Below the pieces are notes generated by a model, which ran no database searches, was not told the DNA's origin, and saw only the letters and a list, made by a program, of their open reading frames with translations. Source: an uncultured Bacteroidales bacterium (GTDB taxonomy: Bacteria; Bacteroidota; Bacteroidia; Bacteroidales; UBA932). From it: a DNA stretch of 62,774 nucleotides. The stretch lies in assembly GCA_905235995.1 (NCBI GenBank), contig CAJONI010000010.1, forward strand, positions 1 to 62,774, given 5' to 3'. This document shows positions 45,426 through 53,267 of this stretch, piece after piece. Numbering within the stretch: the first letter of the stretch is position 1; every line of letters starts with the position of its first letter. A program made the position numbers and the translations under genes.

Positions 45426-45508
45426 CGCCCGGACGGATGGACCTCCAGGGTGTCAAAGCCTGGTCGTGCGGTTAAGGGTTATTTTGGGAAGCCCGTCCGT
45501 CCACGCGC
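45426..45508 (+). ncRNA. Candidate structured small RNA
   Basis: Starting right after a -7 box, the segment can close on itself. GGACGGATGG (45431-45440) pairs with CCGTCCGTCC (45493-45502) over 10 bp with one G-U pair. An outer GCGC/GCGC pairing (45425-45428 with 45505-45508) sits across a small internal loop. Inside, CCAGG (45445-45449) pairs with CCTGG (45459-45463). The end-to-end stem recalls 6S-type or other regulatory RNAs, but no known family motif was recognised, and SRP RNA motifs are absent. No T-run follows. It could instead be a 3' structure for the minus-strand gene ending at 45516. Confidence 0.35.
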
Positions 45509-45515
45509 ACAGGAA

Positions 45516-46086
45516 TCAAACGTACCAGTCGCTCACCGTGAGAGACTTACCGGCCTTCCGGAGTTGTCGGACCTTGTCCATAAGGAACGTTTCCAGCATC
45601 TGGTCATGCGGCAAATGCAGCTTCTTGCGTATGTTCTTGCGCTTGTTGTAGAATGTCTGTACGTGTTCATAGCCCATCACCTTTCCGATACATGGAGGTT
45701 CGAGACCGAGCGTAAGCATTCCGCAAAGTCCGATCTCGGCCTTCGTCAAGTCGGGATGATCAAGGGCCAGACTGGTCATCAGCCCTGAGTCGTAGGCGTC
45801 TGCAAGTATTCTGAACGCTTCTTTCAGCACTCGTCCCTCCCCGCGTGACGAAGTCAGGATGCGGTCGAGCCGCTTCGCAAGCAGGAAGCCGTTGTTGCCG
45901 CTTTCCGCCGCGGAATTGGCAACCTCGACAAGCAGGTCTACAAGTATCCGGATGGCCGGATCGAGCCGTCCCCTGCTCTCGGCAAGGAGGAGGCGAAGCC
46001 TCCGGAGCTCATTCTGACAGTGGATCAGGCGCAGGGCTACAAAGATGAGCAGGCCTGCAAGTAAAAAAAAACAATAGGATTGACAT
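45516..46086 (-). pseudogene. Membrane-anchored HTH regulator, frameshifted at a T9 tract
   Basis: An ATG at 46086, 2 nt after the aroE stop, opens MSILLFF and then hits a run of nine T (46063-46071 as A on the plus strand). With nine T the frame ends after 24 codons. With eight T it reads on without interruption to 45516, giving about 189 residues: one membrane helix (LLAGLLIFVALRLI), a coiled-coil-like region and a C-terminal LuxR-like HTH (LTKAEIGLCGMLTLGLEPPCIGKVMGY). The rest of the frame (45516-45830 at least) is intact, so the break is either recent, a slippage switch or a sequence error. Confidence 0.75.
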
Positions 46087-46088
46087 GA

Positions 46089-46853
46089 TTATAGCCATAG
46101 GGCACTACATGCCTTGACACGCTCGACGTCTGGCTCCACACCGGTCATCAGTTTGTAGCCGGAAGCGGCCTGTTCCGTCAACCACTCGAAACCCGGGATA
46201 TAAGTGGCTCCCGCCTCCCGGCAACGTTCCGGCAGGCAGGGATTCTTGTAATTGGCCTCCACCACCACCTTGCCCGCAAGTGGAAGGCGTTCCACGAGCT
46301 CAATCTCGAGGGGCAGGGCGTAGATCAGGATGCCGGCTTCCTGTACATGTTCCTCCACCTGGTCAAGCCGCAGCGGCACCATGCCTCCGCGGGAGAAGCA
46401 GAAGTCGCGCACCTTGGCGAAGTCGCGGTTGGCCACCATCACGGGCATACGCAGCTTCTGGGCTGCCAGTGCCGCAGCCTTGGCCGCTCCGCCGCATCCT
46501 ATCACCATGACGCGCCTCCGCTGCTGCTTCGCGATCGGTTCCAACAGCTTCTGGATGGCCCAGAAATCGGAATTGTAACCGTAGATATGACCGTTATGCT
46601 TCTTGACTATGTTGACGGCGAAAAGTTCCCTGGTGATGGTGTCGGAGACATCGACCTTCCGGAAAGCGGCGTCCTTGAACGGAGCGGTCACGTTGACGGC
46701 CTGGTAACCGTCGAGAAACCTTTGCCATGCGACTTCGAAATCGCGTTCCTCGATCAGGTCGTAGGTCATCTCCGGATTGTCGGGATATGCCGCCCGGAAA
46801 AGCTCGGGACTCTTGCTGTGGGCCACCGGCCAGCCCATCAAACCGTATTTCAT
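46089..46853 (-). CDS. aroE: Shikimate dehydrogenase family protein
   Basis: Reduces 3-dehydroshikimate to shikimate. The 254-residue enzyme has the substrate-binding AHSKSPELF segment, catalytic Lys in NVTAPFKDAAF, the NADP-binding GCGGAAKAAAL and the C-terminal EWLTEQAASGYKLMTG block. The start at 46853 overlaps the stop of the upstream methyltransferase gene (ATGA); the longer frame is a shadow. The sequence is diverged from E. coli AroE in the loops, as in other Bacteroidetes. Confidence 0.88.
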   Translation of the reverse strand: MKYGLMGWPVAHSKSPELFRAAYPDNPEMTYDLIEERDFEVAWQRFLDGYQAVNVTAPFKDAAFRKVDVSDTITRELFAVNIVKKHNGHIYGYNSDFWAIQKLLEPIAKQQRRRVMVIGCGGAAKAAALAAQKLRMPVMVANRDFAKVRDFCFSRGGMVPLRLDQVEEHVQEAGILIYALPLEIELVERLPLAGKVVVEANYKNPCLPERCREAGATYIPGFEWLTEQAASGYKLMTGVEPDVERVKACSALWL

Positions 46854-47632
46854 TGCTGTGATTGTTTCAGGATATGCCGCTGGCGTACGGCTTCGAATGC
46901 CAGGATGGCGGCCGACACCGAGATGTTGAGCGAATCCATCGCCCCTGCCATGGGAATGCGTATATGTGCGTCGGCCCGCTCTCTCCAGAACGTGGAGAGG
47001 CCCTTGTCCTCGGCGCCGAAGACAAGGGCGGTGGGCCGCACCATATCGGTCTGATAGTATAGCTCGGAATCCTGCAGCTGCGCGGTGAGCACCGAGATGC
47101 CGTGGCCGGAGAGCCAGGCGTAAGCATCCCTTGAAGAACATGCGACTGTCGGCACGGTGAACACCGCACCGAGGCTCGCGCGGATGAGATTCGGGTTGAA
47201 GGAGTCGGTGGGGACGTCGCACACCAGGACGGCGTCGACTCCCGCGGCGTCGGCGGTGCGAAGCACAGCACCCAGGTTGCCCGGCTTCTCGACGCGCTCA
47301 AGCACCAGTACGAGAGGGTTTTCGGACAGGCTCAGCTCTTCCAGCCCCGAAGAGCGCGTACGGAACACTGCCAGCACGCCCTCCGTCCCCTCGCGATAGG
47401 CCACCTTGGCATAGGCATTGCCACCCAGGATGAAATCCGCTGATTCCGAGTCTGGTTCGCCTTCACGGATGAATAGCGTCACCTGCTCGAAGCCCGCGGC
47501 ACGTGCACGTTCCACCTCGCGGCGTCCTTCCACCACGAACAGGCCGCGTTCCCTCCGCTCGCGGGAGGAAGTCTCAAGTGCCAGAAGCTCCTTGACCTTG
47601 GGGTTTTGCGGGGATGTGAGGACCTCCGCCAT
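46850..47632 (-). CDS. TrmH/SpoU family RNA 2'-O-methyltransferase
   Basis: A 260-residue SPOUT methyltransferase with an N-terminal substrate-binding domain (VVEGRREVERARAAGF) and the catalytic knot: LERVEKPGNLGAVLRTADAAG, VFGAEDKGL and DSLNISVSAAIL. The target, rRNA or tRNA, cannot be set from sequence. It lies 4 bp downstream of lysS and overlaps aroE. Confidence 0.92.
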   Translation of the reverse strand: MAEVLTSPQNPKVKELLALETSSRERRERGLFVVEGRREVERARAAGFEQVTLFIREGEPDSESADFILGGNAYAKVAYREGTEGVLAVFRTRSSGLEELSLSENPLVLVLERVEKPGNLGAVLRTADAAGVDAVLVCDVPTDSFNPNLIRASLGAVFTVPTVACSSRDAYAWLSGHGISVLTAQLQDSELYYQTDMVRPTALVFGAEDKGLSTFWRERADAHIRIPMAGAMDSLNISVSAAILAFEAVRQRHILKQSQQ

Positions 47633-47636
47633 GGTG

Positions 47637-49178
47637 TCACTCAGGCTTTTCGGCCTTGGGCTCAGTCTTTTCGGGCCGCATCTGCGGGAAGAAGAGCACG
47701 TCCTGGATGGTCGACGAACCCGTCATCATCATGGTCAGGCGGTCGATGCCCATGCCCATTCCGGAGGTCGGGGGCATGCCGTACTCGAGGGCGCGCACAA
47801 AGTCCATGTCGATGTACATGGCCTCGTCGTCGCCGGCATCCTTGAGCTTCACCTGCTCGTTGAAGCGATCGAGCTGGTCGATGGGGTCGTTCAGCTCGCT
47901 GTAGGCGTTTGCCAGCTCCTTGCCGCATACGAAGAGCTCGAAACGCTCGGTCAGGCTCTGGTCGTCGCGGTGGCGCTTGGTCAGCGGGCTCATCTCCACC
48001 GGGTAGTCGGTGATGAAGGTGGGCTGGACGAGATTCTTTTCGCAGTACTCTCCGAAGATTGCGTCGATGAGCTTGCCCTTGCCCATTTCGGGCTTGATGG
48101 GGACGTTGAGCTTCCTGCAGGTCTCCCGGAGGGCCGCCTCGTCCATTCCTGCGACATCCACGCCTGCATATTCCCTGATGGCCTCGAGCATCGGAAGACG
48201 GCGGTACGGAGCCTTGAACTCGACCTCGTTGCCCCAGACGTCGAATTTCGTGGAGCCGTTGATGGCCACGGCGATACGCTCGACCATGGTCTCCACGAAC
48301 TTCATCATCCACTTGTAGTCCTTGTAGGCCACATAGATTTCCATGCAGGTGAACTCGGGATTGTGGGTGCGGTCCATGCCTTCGTTGCGGAAGTCCTTGG
48401 CGAACTCGTAGACGCCCTTGAAGCCACCCACTATCAGCCTCTTGAGGTAGAGCTCGTTGGCGATGCGGAGATAGAGCGGGATGTCGAGGGTGTTGTGGTG
48501 GGTGATGAAAGGGCGTGCGGCGGCGCCGCCGGGGATCGACTGGAGTATGGGGGTCTCGACCTCGAGGTAGCCGAAACTGTTGAAATACTCGCGCATGGTG
48601 GCGATTATCTTCGAACGCTTCTCGAAGATCTCCTTGACGTGCGGGTTGACGATCAGGTCGACGTAGCGCATGCGGTAGCGGAGCTCGGGGTCGACGAAGC
48701 CGTCGTGGACGGTGCCGTCGGCGTCGGTCTTGACGATGGGAAGCACGCGGAGCGACTTGCTGAGCACAGTCAGGCTTTTGGCGTGGATCGACAGTGCGCC
48801 CGTCTGCGTGATGAAGGCATAGCCCTGGATACCGATGATGTCACCTATGTCGAGGAGTTTCTTGAAGACGGTGTTGTAGAGGGTCTTGTCTTCTCCGGGG
48901 CAGATCTCGTCGCGCTTGACATAGACCTGGATGCGTCCGCTTTCGTCCTGAAGCTCGATGAAGGAGGCTGCTCCCATGATGCGGCGGCTCATCATCCTGC
49001 CGGCGACGGTCACGTCCTGGAAGTTGCCCTTTTCAGGGTCGAAGCCGGCCCGTATCTCGGCAGAAGAGGCATTTACCGGAAATTCCGCGGCGGGATAGGG
49101 CTCGATGCCCAGTTCATGAAGTTTCTGGAGCGATGCGCGCCTGCCCAGTTCCTGTTCGTTGAGGTCAGTGAATTCCAT
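47637..49178 (-). CDS. lysS: Lysyl-tRNA synthetase (class II)
   Basis: The 513-residue enzyme has an N-terminal OB-fold anticodon domain (VAGRMMSRRIMGAASFIELQD), motif 2 FRNEGMDRTHNPEFTCME and motif 3 GMGMGIDRLTMMMTG. The Lys/Glu-rich C-terminal tail is short. It heads a leftward unit lysS-spoU-aroE-regulator and has a perfect -7 box (49219-49226), divergent from recJ. Confidence 0.97.
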   Translation of the reverse strand: MEFTDLNEQELGRRASLQKLHELGIEPYPAAEFPVNASSAEIRAGFDPEKGNFQDVTVAGRMMSRRIMGAASFIELQDESGRIQVYVKRDEICPGEDKTLYNTVFKKLLDIGDIIGIQGYAFITQTGALSIHAKSLTVLSKSLRVLPIVKTDADGTVHDGFVDPELRYRMRYVDLIVNPHVKEIFEKRSKIIATMREYFNSFGYLEVETPILQSIPGGAAARPFITHHNTLDIPLYLRIANELYLKRLIVGGFKGVYEFAKDFRNEGMDRTHNPEFTCMEIYVAYKDYKWMMKFVETMVERIAVAINGSTKFDVWGNEVEFKAPYRRLPMLEAIREYAGVDVAGMDEAALRETCRKLNVPIKPEMGKGKLIDAIFGEYCEKNLVQPTFITDYPVEMSPLTKRHRDDQSLTERFELFVCGKELANAYSELNDPIDQLDRFNEQVKLKDAGDDEAMYIDMDFVRALEYGMPPTSGMGMGIDRLTMMMTGSSTIQDVLFFPQMRPEKTEPKAEKPE

Positions 49179-49218
49179 CGTAGGAGATATCTTCTTGATA
49201 CGTTTTTTGTCAGGGGCA

Positions 49219-49226
49219 CAAAGTTA
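49219..49226 (-). promoter_or_regulatory. -7 box of lysS promoter (TAACTTTG)
   Basis: A perfect TAnnTTTG on the minus strand, 40 nt upstream of the lysS ATG. An A8 run lies directly upstream, in the spacer. Confidence 0.7.
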
Positions 49227-49234
49227 GCATTTTT

Positions 49235-49267
49235 TTTGCGTAAAGGGCGTTAAAAATGTTATCTTTG
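49235..49267 (+). promoter_or_regulatory. recJ promoter (-33 TTTG, -7 TATCTTTG)
   Basis: TTTG at 49235-49238 and TATCTTTG at 49260-49267 are 21 nt apart, matching the Bacteroidetes promoter spacing. It shows that the in-frame ATG at 49256 lies inside the promoter, so the true recJ start is at 49289. Confidence 0.75.
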
Positions 49268-49288
49268 CAGGTTGAGGAATCATTTATC

Positions 49289-51031
49289 ATGAGCATCGAG
49301 AAGAAATGGGTCGTCAAGGAGCCGGGAAATCCCGCAGCAGTGCGCCAGCTGGCGCAGGAGCTCGGGATAGACCAGGTGCTGGCCAACCTCCTGGTCCAGC
49401 GCGGCATCGACACGTTCTCCAAGGCACGGGAATTCTTCCGTCCCGACCTGAGCATGCTGCACGACCCCTTCCTCATGAAGGACATGGACAAGGCCGTCGA
49501 CCGGATGGACAAGGCCATCCGCGACCACGAGCGCATCTTCGTCTACGGCGACTACGACGTCGACGGGACGACAGCGGTCTCGCTTGTCTACTCCTTCTTC
49601 CGCCAGTTCGACACCAACATCGAATACTATATCCCCGACCGCTACGACGAGGGCTACGGAGTGTCATACAAGGGCATAGACACCGCCCGCGACCACGGCT
49701 GCACCCTGATAATCACCCTCGACTGCGGCATCAAGGCCGTCGAGAAGGTGAAGTATGCCGGCAAGTTCGGCATCGACGTGATCATCTGCGACCATCACCT
49801 CCCCGACGTGGAACTTCCGCCCGCAGTGGCCGTGCTCGACCCCAAGCGGGAGGATTGCAACTATCCCTTCGACGACCTCTCGGGCTGCGGAGTGGGCTTC
49901 AAGCTGGTGCAGGCCTACGCCAACAGGCACGGCATTCCCTTCGAGCAGTACCAGACCCTGCTCGACCTGCTGGTGGTCAGCATAGCCTCCGACCTCGTTT
50001 CCGTGACGGGAGAGAACCGTGTGCTTGCCTACTACGGCCTGAAGCAGCTCAACGAGAACCCGCGCAACGGCCTGGTGCCCATCATCAAGCTCTCCGGCCT
50101 GGAGAAGCACCGCATCACCATCGACGAGATAGTGTTCAAGATCGGCCCCCGCATCAACGCGGCGGGGCGCATGGAGTCGGGCCGCACGGCCGTCGACATG
50201 CTCACGGCCCGCGACGACGAGGAGGCCATGAAGATTGGAGGGGAGATCAACGACCACAACAACGACCGCAAGAAGATAGACCGGGAGATCACCGAGGAAG
50301 CCCTGAAGATGGTGCGCGAGATGCCGGATTTCGCCACCCGCAAGTCGACCATAGTCTACAACCCCTCATGGCACAAGGGCGTGGTCGGCATCGTCGCCTC
50401 CCGCCTGGTGGAGGCCTACTACCGCCCCACCATCGTGATGACCAAGTCCAACGGTTTCATCACCGGCAGCGCCCGCTCCATCGCCGGCTTCGACCTCTAC
50501 GACGCCATCGAAAGCTGCGCCGACCTGCTCGAGAACTTCGGCGGCCACATGTACGCCGCCGGCCTGACGATCAAGGAAGAGAACTTCGAAGAGTTCTGCC
50601 GCCGTTTCGAAGAAGCCGTCGCTGTCCGCATCGAGAATGTGGTGATGGTCCCGACCGTTGACATCGACTCCTATCTCGACTTCAACCAGATCACCCCCAA
50701 GTTCTTCCGCCTGCTCAAGCAGTTCCAGCCCTTCGGCCCCGGCAACCAGTCGCCCGTGTTCATCACCGAGAACGTCTACGACAACGGCAACGGCCGCAAG
50801 GTAGGCAGCGCGGAGCACGGCGAGCTCAAGCACCTCAAGCTCGAGCTCATCCAGGAAGACGAGCCCTACCACCACATCTCGGCCATCGCCTTCAACATGT
50901 CGGAGCACTTCGACCACATGCAGGCCGGCAATCCCGTCGACATCTGCTATTCCATAGCCGAAAACTACTACCGCGGCATAGCCAACATCCAGCTCCGCGT
51001 GAAGGACATAAAGGAGAAGGAACTGTTCTGA
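49289..51031 (+). CDS. recJ: Single-stranded-DNA-specific exonuclease RecJ
   Basis: 5'-3' exonuclease for recombination and repair. The 580-residue protein has the DHH-family motifs VYGDYDVDGTTAV, LDCGIKA, CDHHLPD, the DLVS segment, the DHHA1 domain (GRGSAR-type motif seen as FITGSARSIAGFDLY, and FGGHMYAAGL) and a C-terminal OB-like region. Length is normal. The start is set by the promoter position. Confidence 0.95.
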   Translation: MSIEKKWVVKEPGNPAAVRQLAQELGIDQVLANLLVQRGIDTFSKAREFFRPDLSMLHDPFLMKDMDKAVDRMDKAIRDHERIFVYGDYDVDGTTAVSLVYSFFRQFDTNIEYYIPDRYDEGYGVSYKGIDTARDHGCTLIITLDCGIKAVEKVKYAGKFGIDVIICDHHLPDVELPPAVAVLDPKREDCNYPFDDLSGCGVGFKLVQAYANRHGIPFEQYQTLLDLLVVSIASDLVSVTGENRVLAYYGLKQLNENPRNGLVPIIKLSGLEKHRITIDEIVFKIGPRINAAGRMESGRTAVDMLTARDDEEAMKIGGEINDHNNDRKKIDREITEEALKMVREMPDFATRKSTIVYNPSWHKGVVGIVASRLVEAYYRPTIVMTKSNGFITGSARSIAGFDLYDAIESCADLLENFGGHMYAAGLTIKEENFEEFCRRFEEAVAVRIENVVMVPTVDIDSYLDFNQITPKFFRLLKQFQPFGPGNQSPVFITENVYDNGNGRKVGSAEHGELKHLKLELIQEDEPYHHISAIAFNMSEHFDHMQAGNPVDICYSIAENYYRGIANIQLRVKDIKEKELF

Positions 51032-51066
51032 GCGCCTTCTCCGGTAAACACAATCTCACTCATATC

Positions 51067-51990
51067 ATGAAAAGAATTCTGATCGCCCTGCTTCTTATGG
51101 CGGGATGTCTTGTCATCGCCTCATGCGACGGGCCGAAAGCCAAGCATGTCATTTTCATCGGCGTTGACGGTGTTTCGACGCCTGCATTCAAGGATCCGGC
51201 ACTGCTGGCACGCATGCCCAATGTCAAGATGATGATGGAACAGGGAAGCTATACCCTGGAGAAGCGTTCCGTGATGCCGTCGGCTTCGGCCATAAACTGG
51301 GCCACCATCTTCAACGGCCTGCCCACCGAGCAGCACGGCTACGGCCAGTGGAATTCTTCCAGGCCCGAGATACCCGCCGTCCTGGATAACGGGAGGGGCA
51401 TGCCGCCCACCGTCTATACCCTGATGCGTGAGCAGCGGCCGGAAGCCGAGACGGGCTGCGTGTACAACTGGGACGGTATAGGGCCGCTGATCGACACAGC
51501 TGTAATCGACTACTATCTGTATGATCCGGGCTATCACGAACCGGAGAACTATGTGCTGGAAAATTACACGAATGAGCGGGCAGTAAAGTATATCCTGGAA
51601 AAGAAGCCCGCGTTCTTCACCTTCTACATCGGCGACGTGGACGAGGTGGGCCATCGCTGCGGCTGGGAATCACCTGAGTATTACGATTGTCTGGAAGAGA
51701 CCGACCGCATGGTCGGCATCATCCTCCAGGCGGCCAGGGACGCCGGCATCTTCGACGATACCATCTTCGTGTACTCGTCGGACCACGGCGGCTCCGGCCA
51801 TGGCCACGGGAAACTGGAAATGGCGCATCTTGAGACTCCGTTCGTCCTCTATGGGAAGAACATCCGCAAAGGCCATGTCCTTGAGGAGCCCATGATGCAG
51901 TACGACCTCACCGCCACCCTGGCCTACGCCCTCGGCCTCAAGACCCCGAAGGAATGGCGCGGTCGGCCCATGGTGGAGATGTTCAAATAG
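51067..51990 (+). CDS. Lipoprotein phosphodiesterase/nucleotide pyrophosphatase-like
   Basis: A 307-residue alkaline-phosphatase-superfamily protein with a lipoprotein signal (LVIASC lipobox near residue 20). Metal-binding blocks are visible: FIGVDGVSTPAF, the nucleophile region around SASAINWATIFNG, DVDEVGHRCG and SSDHGGSGHGHG. It is probably attached to a membrane facing the periplasm. The substrate is unknown. It stands alone between recJ and the accessory region. Confidence 0.88.
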   Translation: MKRILIALLLMAGCLVIASCDGPKAKHVIFIGVDGVSTPAFKDPALLARMPNVKMMMEQGSYTLEKRSVMPSASAINWATIFNGLPTEQHGYGQWNSSRPEIPAVLDNGRGMPPTVYTLMREQRPEAETGCVYNWDGIGPLIDTAVIDYYLYDPGYHEPENYVLENYTNERAVKYILEKKPAFFTFYIGDVDEVGHRCGWESPEYYDCLEETDRMVGIILQAARDAGIFDDTIFVYSSDHGGSGHGHGKLEMAHLETPFVLYGKNIRKGHVLEEPMMQYDLTATLAYALGLKTPKEWRGRPMVEMFK

Positions 51991-52045
51991 CATACACCAT
52001 GGCGAGGATGGCCCGGAAGCCTTGAAGGAGATTCTTGCGTGCGGG

Positions 52046-52735
52046 CTACTCCTTTTTCAACACCTCTCGATACTTCCTGGATATCGGCAAAGAAGTATCG
52101 CCCACTTGCAAGGAGTCGGAGGAAACAGAAGTGATGGCAGACCGCTGCACAAGGTAGGCGCGATGAATACGCACGAATCCTTCCCCCAACAGATTCTCCC
52201 ATTGTGTAATACCCGTCTTATTGCGGTAAGATTGCCCGTCAAGCGTTACAATGCGTACTTCAGTGTCATTGGACTCGATGTATGCGATATCCGTCACGTC
52301 CATCGTCACTGTCTTTCGATCAGAGAAGAACGTAATGGTCCGCGGTTTGCCAGCGTACCTGCGATCCAGCCATTTGCGCCATTGCAGATCGCCCAGGGCA
52401 AGCACCGTCATCAATAGCCCGAGGAAAACAGGATTGATCAGGACAGGGTTCAGATCGATCAATTCATACACCTCTGTCCGCATGAACGGACTCCACAGCA
52501 GATGGTGTACGAGGAGAAGTTGCAGGATGGAAGCGGTCAACACTGCCAGAAAAAGATAGACCCTTTCCAGTATTGTTTCGGTCTTGGGCATACAATACTC
52601 CAGGGCCAGCGCACAGGGGCAGAAGACCAGGCTTATCAGCAGAGCTTGCGAAAAAGAGTAATCCATACTGATAAGAATGGCGGAGATGAGCGCCAGGGCA
52701 AGCAGCCAATAACCAATGCGGCAGACTATCTTCAT
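52046..52735 (-). CDS. Membrane-bound LytTR-domain transcriptional regulator
   Basis: A 229-residue protein with four predicted membrane helices in residues 5-120 (YWLLALALISAILISM, LLISLVFCPCALAL, VYLFLAVLTASILQLLLV, VFLGLLMTVLALG) and a C-terminal LytTR DNA-binding domain (IAYIESNDTEVRIVTLDGQSYRNKTGI ... FVRIHRAYLVQ). The sensor and DNA-binding parts are thus in one protein. It is divergent from the small membrane protein and TlpA-type genes, a likely target. The start at 52735 follows its -7 box by 5 nt, so the message may be leaderless; the frame is open 36 bp further upstream across the box. Confidence 0.88.
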   Translation of the reverse strand: MKIVCRIGYWLLALALISAILISMDYSFSQALLISLVFCPCALALEYCMPKTETILERVYLFLAVLTASILQLLLVHHLLWSPFMRTEVYELIDLNPVLINPVFLGLLMTVLALGDLQWRKWLDRRYAGKPRTITFFSDRKTVTMDVTDIAYIESNDTEVRIVTLDGQSYRNKTGITQWENLLGEGFVRIHRAYLVQRSAITSVSSDSLQVGDTSLPISRKYREVLKKE

Positions 52736-52740
52736 ACGGA

Positions 52741-52748
52741 CAAATATA
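52741..52748 (-). promoter_or_regulatory. -7 box of lytTR gene promoter (TATATTTG)
   Basis: A perfect TAnnTTTG on the minus strand, only 5 nt from the ATG. Confidence 0.65.
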
Positions 52749-52771
52749 CACAAGTTCCTCCAGTCCGTCAA

Positions 52772-52838
52772 GGAGAGTAGCCGCTACGGATGGATTTGGC
52801 ACGGTCAGAGTAGGATATAACTTTGGAGAATAGCCGAT
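52772..52838 (+). promoter_or_regulatory. Candidate operator: direct repeat GGAGAnTAGCCGnT
   Basis: Two copies, at 52772-52785 and 52825-52838, 53 bp apart (about five helix turns), agreeing at 12 of 14 positions. The first lies just upstream of the lytTR promoter. The second lies in the spacer of the divergent promoter. A role as binding site for the LytTR protein is inference. Confidence 0.35.
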
Positions 52839-52854
52839 TATCAGTGTAACTTTG
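52822..52854 (+). promoter_or_regulatory. Promoter of the small-membrane-protein/TlpA pair
   Basis: TTTG at 52822-52825 and TAACTTTG at 52847-52854 with 21 nt between, a textbook Bacteroidetes promoter. The TTTG is itself the end of an upstream TAACTTTG (52818-52825), giving a possible second, tandem promoter. Confidence 0.75.
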
Positions 52855-52874
52855 CAAAAGAAAATCCTTTTATC

Positions 52875-53267
52875 ATGAAAGAAGAAGTATATATGGTGGC
52901 TGACTCTCTGGGCGTCTTTCACCCCGAGACTATCGAAGTGCCGGAATGGACTGTTTCCCGCCTCTTCATCGAAGGCGGAATGACTGGCATGACTATCATC
53001 ACGGTCTTTCTCATCTTGTTGTTTCTCGCCGCCTGGAAAGCCCCACGCTGGGTGCGTGAAATCGGCATCGGGGCGCTGGTAGCTTCGGCCTTTTGGACAG
53101 GGATCGGCATCTTCCAGGTATTTGGGCTGGCAGAACAGTTCGGCACCGAAGTCACAGATGGAATCATGTATGGCGGATTGCGGATAGCGATGATCTCATT
53201 CATGTATGGCTTAATCGTTTATTTCATCTCATTGGTCATCCGCGTCATTCAAAAACCCAGAATATGA
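52875..53267 (+). CDS. Small membrane protein of unknown function
   Basis: A 130-residue protein with three predicted membrane helices (MTIITVFLILLFLAAW, IGALVASAFWTGIGIFQVF, MISFMYGLIVYFISLVI). No family recognised. It is first in a two-gene unit with the TlpA-type lipoprotein (ATGA overlap) and divergent from the membrane LytTR regulator. That layout suggests a regulated envelope function. Confidence 0.75.
   Translation: MKEEVYMVADSLGVFHPETIEVPEWTVSRLFIEGGMTGMTIITVFLILLFLAAWKAPRWVREIGIGALVASAFWTGIGIFQVFGLAEQFGTEVTDGIMYGGLRIAMISFMYGLIVYFISLVIRVIQKPRI

Noticed and set aside
45436-45474. 12-codon ORF inside the candidate small RNA
   Set aside because: Too short to support; no sign of attenuation or a codon pattern.
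45423-45788. Plus-strand 121-codon frame starting after the TACCTTTG box
   Set aside because: Most of it is antisense to the HTH regulator, and the predicted protein has no motif; the foldable first 80 nt are treated as a candidate RNA instead.
47418-49253. 611-codon plus-strand open frame opposite lysS
   Set aside because: Antisense shadow of lysS and the SpoU gene; it covers the lysS promoter and has no recognisable domain.
52024-52056. Possible terminator AAGGAG...CTCCTTTTT after the phosphodiesterase gene
   Set aside because: The 5-6-bp stem with a loop of more than 20 nt is too weak, and the right arm is inside the lytTR coding region.
53093-53263. In-frame upstream extension of the TlpA-type lipoprotein
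   Set aside because: It overlaps the small membrane protein gene in another frame and would bury the lipoprotein signal peptide.
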